DNA from: an uncultured Actinomycetes bacterium | Lineage (GTDB): Bacteria > Actinomycetota > Actinomycetes > Nanopelagicales > Nanopelagicaceae | DNA length: 64,000 nucleotides | NCBI GenBank assembly: GCA_903838295.1 | Contig: CAILXX010000001.1 | Location: 186,001 to 250,000 of the forward strand | Direction: 5' to 3' | Shown: one piece after another, positions 59,091 through 64,000 of the stretch | Position numbering within the stretch: the stretch's first letter is position 1 | Layout: each line of letters begins with the position of its first letter | Notes under the pieces: generated by a model | Told to the model about the DNA's origin: nothing | Database searches by the model: none | The model's input: the letters and a program-made list of their open reading frames with translations, nothing else | Made by a program: the position numbers and the translations under genes

Positions 59091-59345
59091 TTATCCAAGC
59101 AACTTAGAAACTGGTCCGGCGTAACGGACAGCACCGTTAGCAACTTCGGCTATCACATTGTCGGTCTTAGCCAACAATTCTGGAGTTGTGTTGAGTTCGC
59201 CGATCAGTGCGACTCCTCCGGCAAGTGCATCGTCAGCCGCGCCACGAATTCGCTCTAGTGGTCCAAGGACCAGATTGAGCAATGTAACGAGAACTGGAAC
59301 GATAACAATAAGTAGAACTAAGTTACCGATTCCCCAAAGGCTCAT
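59091..59345 (-). CDS. Small membrane protein, array member 1
   Basis: The 84-aa protein has a membrane helix at about 6-27 (IGNLVLLIVIVPVLVTLLN), then PLERIRGAADDALAGG and a helical tail ending GAVRYAGPVSKLLG. It follows coxG by 24 bases with an AGAGAGGAAA ribosome site. It is the first of the five-gene array, so the whole set is probably the 3' part of the cox operon. Confidence 0.78.
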   Translation of the reverse strand: MSLWGIGNLVLLIVIVPVLVTLLNLVLGPLERIRGAADDALAGGVALIGELNTTPELLAKTDNVIAEVANGAVRYAGPVSKLLG

Positions 59346-59369
59346 GATTTTTCCTCTCTATCTCTCAGG

Positions 59370-59957
59370 CTATCGACGTGCAACGGGTTGATAAGGCAAC
59401 ATGAAGCGAGACCAGATACGGAAAGCTGCTCGCTGAACAACGGTTATTCCGATAGAAATTCCGCTGGCCGCCTTCGGTCCACCTACTGAATTTGGATCTA
59501 GACCCATTGAAATCGCCTTCATGCGACTCTTCATGCTGCCGGCAGTTTGATTTACCAAGACTGCGGTTACGTCGGCTACCAATCCGCGACCGAACTGTGC
59601 TGCAGCACCAGAAATAACGAGATCTAACGAGATATTGACTCGAGTACCTGTCGCAATCGGGACAAGTGCGGCGGTGAGCATCGCTTGCGCTTCACCACGA
59701 CCTTTGCGGTCGGCACCTGATGCGTCGATATGAATAATTTTCTTAGCATTGTCTCGGCTAGTGACCTTTGCAGCACCTGCAAATTCGAGCTTAACTGGAC
59801 CAGCAGAGATGATCACATTGCCTTCGTAATGGTCTTCGCCAACCTTGTTGGTCAGGTCTGCGCCAGGTATACAGGCAGCAACTTGTGGGACGTCGTCGAA
59901 GAATTTCCAGACTGCGTCTATCGGTTGATCAACATCGATCGCTTGCGAGATTAGCAT
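59370..59957 (-). CDS. coxG: CO dehydrogenase accessory protein CoxG (SRPBCC fold)
   Basis: The 195-aa protein has a START/SRPBCC domain (VDQPIDAVWKFFDDVPQVA at the start, CIPGADL near 33-39, YEGNV near 48) and a C-terminal hydrophobic and basic helix (SIGITVVQRAAFRIWSRFM, about 165-185). Recent work on CoxG describes membrane binding and quinone delivery to CO dehydrogenase. The C-terminal helix here fits a membrane anchor. Its start overlaps the XdhC-YHS gene by seven bases. Confidence 0.9.
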   Translation of the reverse strand: MLISQAIDVDQPIDAVWKFFDDVPQVAACIPGADLTNKVGEDHYEGNVIISAGPVKLEFAGAAKVTSRDNAKKIIHIDASGADRKGRGEAQAMLTAALVPIATGTRVNISLDLVISGAAAQFGRGLVADVTAVLVNQTAGSMKSRMKAISMGLDPNSVGGPKAASGISIGITVVQRAAFRIWSRFMLPYQPVARR

Positions 59958-60904
59958 TTTGCCTCCTGATTGATAAACGAGGTTGGATCTTTTTCAAATG
60001 ATGCACGACATCCTGGAGCACAGAAGTAATACGTCGTACCTTCAAAAACAAATGGTCGATTCGACTTATCAGCTGCGACAGTCATGCCGCAAACGAGATC
60101 AATCGCTTCTTCCACTTGAAGAGTCTGAACTGCTGGAACAGATGCGGAGAAAACGCCGGCCGCACGGAGCTGGACAAGTTCTGCCAAAATCGAAACTGCC
60201 ATCTCTCGATGAGTCGTGTGTCCTAAATCCAAGCCAGCGGGCACTTTGATCTGATCAATCTGACTCTGAGTGAAACGGCGATCTTTAAGGTAAGAAAGGA
60301 CTGCCTGGCCACGTTTATGTGAGGCAACCACACCAAGGTAAGCAGGGTTGTAGGGCAGCGCGATTTCTGCGGCTTCTTCATCTCCATGTCCTTGAGTTGC
60401 AATGACTACAACACTCGAAACATTTATCGAGGAACCGTCAAAATCATTAAGGTCGAGTAGCTCTACGCGCCAATCCAAGGCCTCTGCCAAGTGGCTCAAA
60501 GTAATTGCCATTGGCGAACGCCCAACAACAGTGAGTCGTGGAGCGGAATGCATGGGTTCGACATAGATCTGAAGTGCACCTTCACTTTGACAGGCCATAG
60601 GAATGCTCATCACTCCATCAGGAACATGCATCCCTTGAAAATCACTCTCTTGCCCCAGCCAAATAAGTTGCGCTTTACCGGACTCCATAACCTTCTTCGC
60701 TTCGCGAATGAGTACAGGTTCGGCACATGCACCACCTATCCAGCCAAACAAGGTTCCATCGGCGGTAATAATCGCACGTGACCCACTCTGGCCAGATGAA
60801 GGACCTTGGCGCCAGACGACAGTAGCCATCACAAAGGATTCACCCTTTTGTGTCAGCTCTACTGCGCGTTCCATGACGCCTATACCTTCAACAGCCCGAT
60901 TCAT
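59951..60904 (-). CDS. XdhC/CoxI-family maturation factor fused to a YHS domain
   Basis: The 317-aa protein has the XdhC N-terminal part (GQSGSRAIITADGTLFGWIGG, about 38-58), a Rossmann-like C-terminal part (RLTVVGRSPMAITLSHL, about 123-240) and a YHS domain at about 268-312 with Cys272, Cys295 and Cys299. XdhC/CoxF/CoxI proteins insert or sulfurate the molybdenum cofactor. The YHS part may bind metal, possibly copper for the Cu-S-Mo site, which is inference. It follows coxL by eight bases. Confidence 0.87.
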   Translation of the reverse strand: MNRAVEGIGVMERAVELTQKGESFVMATVVWRQGPSSGQSGSRAIITADGTLFGWIGGACAEPVLIREAKKVMESGKAQLIWLGQESDFQGMHVPDGVMSIPMACQSEGALQIYVEPMHSAPRLTVVGRSPMAITLSHLAEALDWRVELLDLNDFDGSSINVSSVVVIATQGHGDEEAAEIALPYNPAYLGVVASHKRGQAVLSYLKDRRFTQSQIDQIKVPAGLDLGHTTHREMAVSILAELVQLRAAGVFSASVPAVQTLQVEEAIDLVCGMTVAADKSNRPFVFEGTTYYFCAPGCRASFEKDPTSFINQEAKC

Positions 60905-60912
60905 GGTCTCTA

Positions 60913-63294
60913 TTATTCGCCGTTCCGTACTGGAGGCATCCCATAAACATCTTTACCTGTTGTGAGTGCTTCATAGACACGGTTTGGCATTAGCGGCATA
61001 TCAACGTTGCGAACACCTTTCTCTTTCAGGGCGTTCATAACAGCGTTAACGAATGCTGCGGGACCACCTACGGTCGCACACTCACCAATTCCCTTTGCAC
61101 CAATTGGATGGTGTGGGCAAGGAGTTACAACTTCGTAAAGCTCGAATCCTGGAGTCTCCCAAGCTGTTGGCAGCAAGAAGTCCATGTAGTTGGCACCGAT
61201 GCAGTTACCATCTTCATCGTAGGTTTGATACTGCATATTAGCCATTGCATACGCTTCTGTAAGTCCACCCATGATCTGTCCTTCGACGATCATTGGATTA
61301 ATACGAACACCACAGTCATCCACTGCAACGAATTGCAATACATCCCAGACGCCGGTCTCTGGATCGATTTCGACCTTTGCGATGTAGCATGCAAACGGCC
61401 ATGTCAGATTTGGTGGATCGTAGTACGCATTGTTTTCCAGACCTGGCTCCATGCCATCTGGCATATTGCTGTAAGCAGCCATCGCACACTCTTGGATGGT
61501 TACGCCACGGTCCTTGTTACTGCGGACATAGAATCTACCTAGCTCCCACTCGATATCTTCTTCAGATACTTCAAGTAGGTGTGCCGCGATCTTGCGAGCC
61601 TTCGCTCGAATTTTGCGAGCAACCATTGCAACAGCCGCGCCAGCTACTGGCGTGCTTCGAGATGCGTAAGTACCCATTCCGAATGGCGCAGTATCTGTAT
61701 CGCCCTCTTCAACCAAAATATCTTCTGCAGGTATACCGAGCTCGTGAGCAACAATCTGTGCCCATGTGGTCTCGTGTCCCTGACCCTGAGTCTTTGCACC
61801 GGTGCGCAAAATTGCTTTGCCAGTCATATGAACTCGAAGTTCTGCAGAATCAAACATCTTGATTCCTAGAATGTCATATTCTCGGCTGTTACCAGCACCT
61901 AACGGTTCGGTCATTGTCGAAATTCCGATACCCAAAAGGCGTCCACGCTTCGCAGCTTCTGCCTTCTCTGCTTCGAAATTCTTATATCCGATTGCTTCTA
62001 GTCCAATATCGAGACATTTTCCGTATTGGCCAGAGTCGGTTAAGAAACCGAATGGTGTGCGGTGTGGGAAATCGTCATCTTTCACGAAGTTGATGCGACG
62101 GAATTCCGCCTGATCCATTCCTAGATCATCAGCCGCAGCCTGCACCATACGCTCTTGGAAGAACATAGCTTCTGTTACGCGGAAGGAACAGCGGTATGCA
62201 ACTCCACCTGGCGCTTTATTTGTGTAATAACCAGTCGAGAACATATATGCAGTTGGAATGTCATAGCACGCAAAGGCAGAGTGCATCAGACCAATTTTGA
62301 ACTTACTTGGCTGGGCATCTGCAAAGAAGGCACCATGATCAGAGACTGTGTTCATACGAACGCCAAGAATCTTTCCATCTTTACGGAGCGCCAATTCGCC
62401 CTTGAGGTAAACATCGCGACCAAAGCCGGTCGAGATCAAGTTACCAGTCTTATCTTCGATCCACTTGACTGGCTTCTCGGTCAAAATAGAAGCAAGAATC
62501 GAGATTACATATCCAGGGTAAACAGGTACTTTGTTACCAAAGCCGCCGCCAATATCTGGTGAAACGATACGGATGTTCTGCTCTGGCAGTTCTGCCACAA
62601 GAGCAACAGCTGCGCGCACAATATGTGGTGCTTGCGAAGTCATGTACACAGTCAGCTTGCCGGTAGCGCGATCGTAATCAGCCAACGAACCACAGCACTC
62701 AATTGGTGATGGGTGCGTGCGTGGATAATGAAGTTCGATCTTGGAGACCACATCAGCATCATCAAATGCCTTATCTGTCCGAGACTTATCTCCAATTTCC
62801 CAGTCAAATACCTTGTTGCCGACTTGGCCTTCCTTGTCATCACGAATCTGCACTGCATCTGGCGCAGCAGCCTGCACTGGATTAACAATCACAGGCAGAA
62901 TTTCGTAATCAACAACGATCGCAGCACAAGCATCCTTGGCAATATATGGATCATCTGCAATAACGGCACAGACTTCTTGTCCCTGGAAGCGGACTTTATC
63001 CGTTGCCAAAACAGCAGCCGTGTCATAAGAAAGCGTTGGCATCCATGCCAGGTTACGAGCAGCCATCATCTCGCCGGTCAAGACCAAGCGAACTCCTGGC
63101 ATATCCCATGCCTTGCTTGTATCAATCGACTTAATGCGAGCATGCGCTACTGGGCTACGCAGGATCTCCATATGCAACATACCTGGAAGCACGATGTCAT
63201 CCACATAGTTACCTTTTCCGCGAATAAAGCGGTTATCTTCAACACGACGGCGACTTGCGCCCATTCCGCCGATCTTGATTTCGTCTAATGACAT
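60913..63294 (-). CDS. coxL: Aerobic CO dehydrogenase large subunit, form I
   Basis: The 793-aa molybdopterin subunit carries AYRCSFR at 366-372, the active-site loop that defines form I CoxL; Cys369 would bind copper. Glu738 in GAKGIGE corresponds to the base near molybdenum. The GGGFGNK (248-254) and GQGHETTWAQI (504-514) segments contact the cofactor. The enzyme oxidises CO to CO2 in the cytoplasm and passes electrons through CoxS and CoxM to quinone. It lies 13 bases after coxS. Confidence 0.95.
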   Translation of the reverse strand: MSLDEIKIGGMGASRRRVEDNRFIRGKGNYVDDIVLPGMLHMEILRSPVAHARIKSIDTSKAWDMPGVRLVLTGEMMAARNLAWMPTLSYDTAAVLATDKVRFQGQEVCAVIADDPYIAKDACAAIVVDYEILPVIVNPVQAAAPDAVQIRDDKEGQVGNKVFDWEIGDKSRTDKAFDDADVVSKIELHYPRTHPSPIECCGSLADYDRATGKLTVYMTSQAPHIVRAAVALVAELPEQNIRIVSPDIGGGFGNKVPVYPGYVISILASILTEKPVKWIEDKTGNLISTGFGRDVYLKGELALRKDGKILGVRMNTVSDHGAFFADAQPSKFKIGLMHSAFACYDIPTAYMFSTGYYTNKAPGGVAYRCSFRVTEAMFFQERMVQAAADDLGMDQAEFRRINFVKDDDFPHRTPFGFLTDSGQYGKCLDIGLEAIGYKNFEAEKAEAAKRGRLLGIGISTMTEPLGAGNSREYDILGIKMFDSAELRVHMTGKAILRTGAKTQGQGHETTWAQIVAHELGIPAEDILVEEGDTDTAPFGMGTYASRSTPVAGAAVAMVARKIRAKARKIAAHLLEVSEEDIEWELGRFYVRSNKDRGVTIQECAMAAYSNMPDGMEPGLENNAYYDPPNLTWPFACYIAKVEIDPETGVWDVLQFVAVDDCGVRINPMIVEGQIMGGLTEAYAMANMQYQTYDEDGNCIGANYMDFLLPTAWETPGFELYEVVTPCPHHPIGAKGIGECATVGGPAAFVNAVMNALKEKGVRNVDMPLMPNRVYEALTTGKDVYGMPPVRNGE

Positions 63295-63307
63295 ATCAGT
63301 CCCCCGC

Positions 63308-63835
63308 CTAGTTAGATTCCGCGCGCATTTTTTCAGCAGCCCAAAGAACTGCCTTCACAATATTTTGATATCCGGTACAACGACATAAGTTGCCCGATAG
63401 TGCCCATCGAACTTCATCTTCGGTTGGGTTCAGATTTTTTTCGAGAAGTGCGGTAGCTGCCAACATCATTCCCGGTGTGCAGAAACCACATTGCAATCCA
63501 TGCTTCTCTTTGAAGCCTTCTTGAATTGGATGAAGTTCGCTAGCAGAAGCTAAGCCTTCGACCGTCTTTACGCTATGTCCATCAGCTTGCACTGCAAGCA
63601 TCGTGCAACTCTTGATTGGACGACCGTCAAACAAGACAGTGCATGCACCGCAGTTGGTGGTATCACAACCCTTGTGAGTGCCGGTCAACTTCAATCCTTG
63701 ACGCAGTAGGTCAGCTAGAAGTAAGCGAGGCTCGATATCGGCCGTACGTGGCTCTCCATTTACAGTGATCGTGACGCGACGAATCGGAATGTCGCTGGAA
63801 GGAGGGGTTGCTATTTCTTCAAAGAGGCTCGACAT
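63308..63835 (-). CDS. coxS: Aerobic CO dehydrogenase small subunit
   Basis: The 175-aa iron-sulfur subunit has the plant-type [2Fe-2S] ligands Cys57, Cys62, Cys65 and Cys77 and the second cluster ligands Cys116, Cys119, Cys151 and Cys153. It carries electrons from the Mo site to FAD. It starts one base after the coxM stop (TGATATG), in the standard M-S-L order. Confidence 0.96.
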   Translation of the reverse strand: MSSLFEEIATPPSSDIPIRRVTITVNGEPRTADIEPRLLLADLLRQGLKLTGTHKGCDTTNCGACTVLFDGRPIKSCTMLAVQADGHSVKTVEGLASASELHPIQEGFKEKHGLQCGFCTPGMMLAATALLEKNLNPTEDEVRWALSGNLCRCTGYQNIVKAVLWAAEKMRAESN

Positions 63836-63836
63836 A

Positions 63837-64000
63837 TCAGGCTACTTTCTGTGCGGAGTTTGCTGTCAGGATACGTTTTACAAAAGTTCGAACAATCTGG
63901 CGCTTGTAGTCAGATGAGCCACGATGGTCGGTACGAGGCTCAGACTTCGCAGCCACCAACTCCGCAACCTTGTTGATATTTGCTTCAGTGAGAGTCTGAC
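63837..64000 (-). CDS. coxM: Aerobic CO dehydrogenase medium (FAD) subunit, C-terminal end only
   Basis: About 53 residues are visible, cut by the right edge. The segment [20 protein letters not shown] is typical of the C-terminal domain of FAD-binding CO dehydrogenase and xanthine dehydrogenase subunits. It ends with TGA at 63839-63837, one base before coxS. The FAD-binding domain lies outside the window. Confidence 0.9.
   Translation of the reverse strand, partial: QTLTEANINKVAELVAAKSEPRTDHRGSSDYKRQIVRTFVKRILTANSAQKVA

Noticed and set aside
62713-63288. 191-aa plus-strand open frame inside coxL
   Set aside because: Antisense to the conserved N-terminal part of CoxL, and the translation shows no domain.
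60913-63294. coxL as xanthine dehydrogenase or form II hydroxylase
   Set aside because: The AYRCSFR loop, and linkage with coxD, coxE and coxG, support form I CO dehydrogenase.

Overview
The window reads as chromosomal DNA of a small-genome actinobacterium with moderate GC (about half, by eye). The gene orders are actinobacterial: ddl-gpsA-plsC-hup-leuD-leuC with a divergent NdgR/LtbR-type IclR regulator, then gltX-FAH; comEA-comEC-holA-rpsT-lepA-hemW-hrcA-dnaJ-rsmE-HIT-phoH-ybeY-corC; and fabD-fabH-acpP-fabF. A HU protein with a Lys/Ala-rich tail and GluRS beside tRNA-Gln and tRNA-Glu agree. A streamlined freshwater lineage (acI/Nanopelagicales or a relative) is my best guess, but this rests on gene style only, with no marker gene search.

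Layout. 1-5083: amino-acid/amine permease (cut by the window edge), glutamine-synthetase-like ligase, aldehyde dehydrogenase and class II glutamine amidotransferase, which together look like a gamma-glutamylation route for amine use. 5073-13413: cell-wall, lipid and leucine genes, then two secreted wall hydrolases. 13457-31100: tRNA-Glu, tRNA-Gln, gltX and a long minus-strand run of housekeeping genes ending at a SDR gene and tRNA-Ala. 31135-36491: rsfS, nadD, a 45-aa membrane protein, ligA, mnmA and a cysteine desulfurase. 36595-43204: two glycosyltransferases, an SGNH hydrolase and the fatty-acid synthesis operon. 43205-43622: a cold-shock gene with a leader that can fold in two exclusive ways. 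43644-46575: M23 peptidase, GMC oxidoreductase and a CAU tRNA.

46605-64000 is a molybdenum and carbon monoxide region: MOSC protein, moaD, moaA, moaE, mog/moaB, moaC, modB and modA (no modC seen), then coxD and coxE on the plus strand and coxM-coxS-coxL on the minus strand. CoxL carries the AYRCSFR loop of form I aerobic CO dehydrogenase. The minus-strand cox operon continues with an XdhC/CoxI-YHS fusion, coxG and five consecutive genes for small proteins (75-120 aa), each with one N-terminal membrane helix and a cytoplasmic helical tail. I found no known family for these five. Their position behind coxG suggests a membrane platform for the dehydrogenase, and they are the best candidate for an undescribed system. 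Two small unknown proteins follow coxE, one of them GIY-YIG-like.

Other points: nadD (and perhaps comEC) has its conserved N terminus upstream of any ATG/GTG/TTG; HrcA lacks a large internal segment; ndgR looks leaderless with a perfect inverted repeat between its -35 and -10. No stretch over 300 bases is without a gene. No insertion sequence, prophage or CRISPR array was seen.
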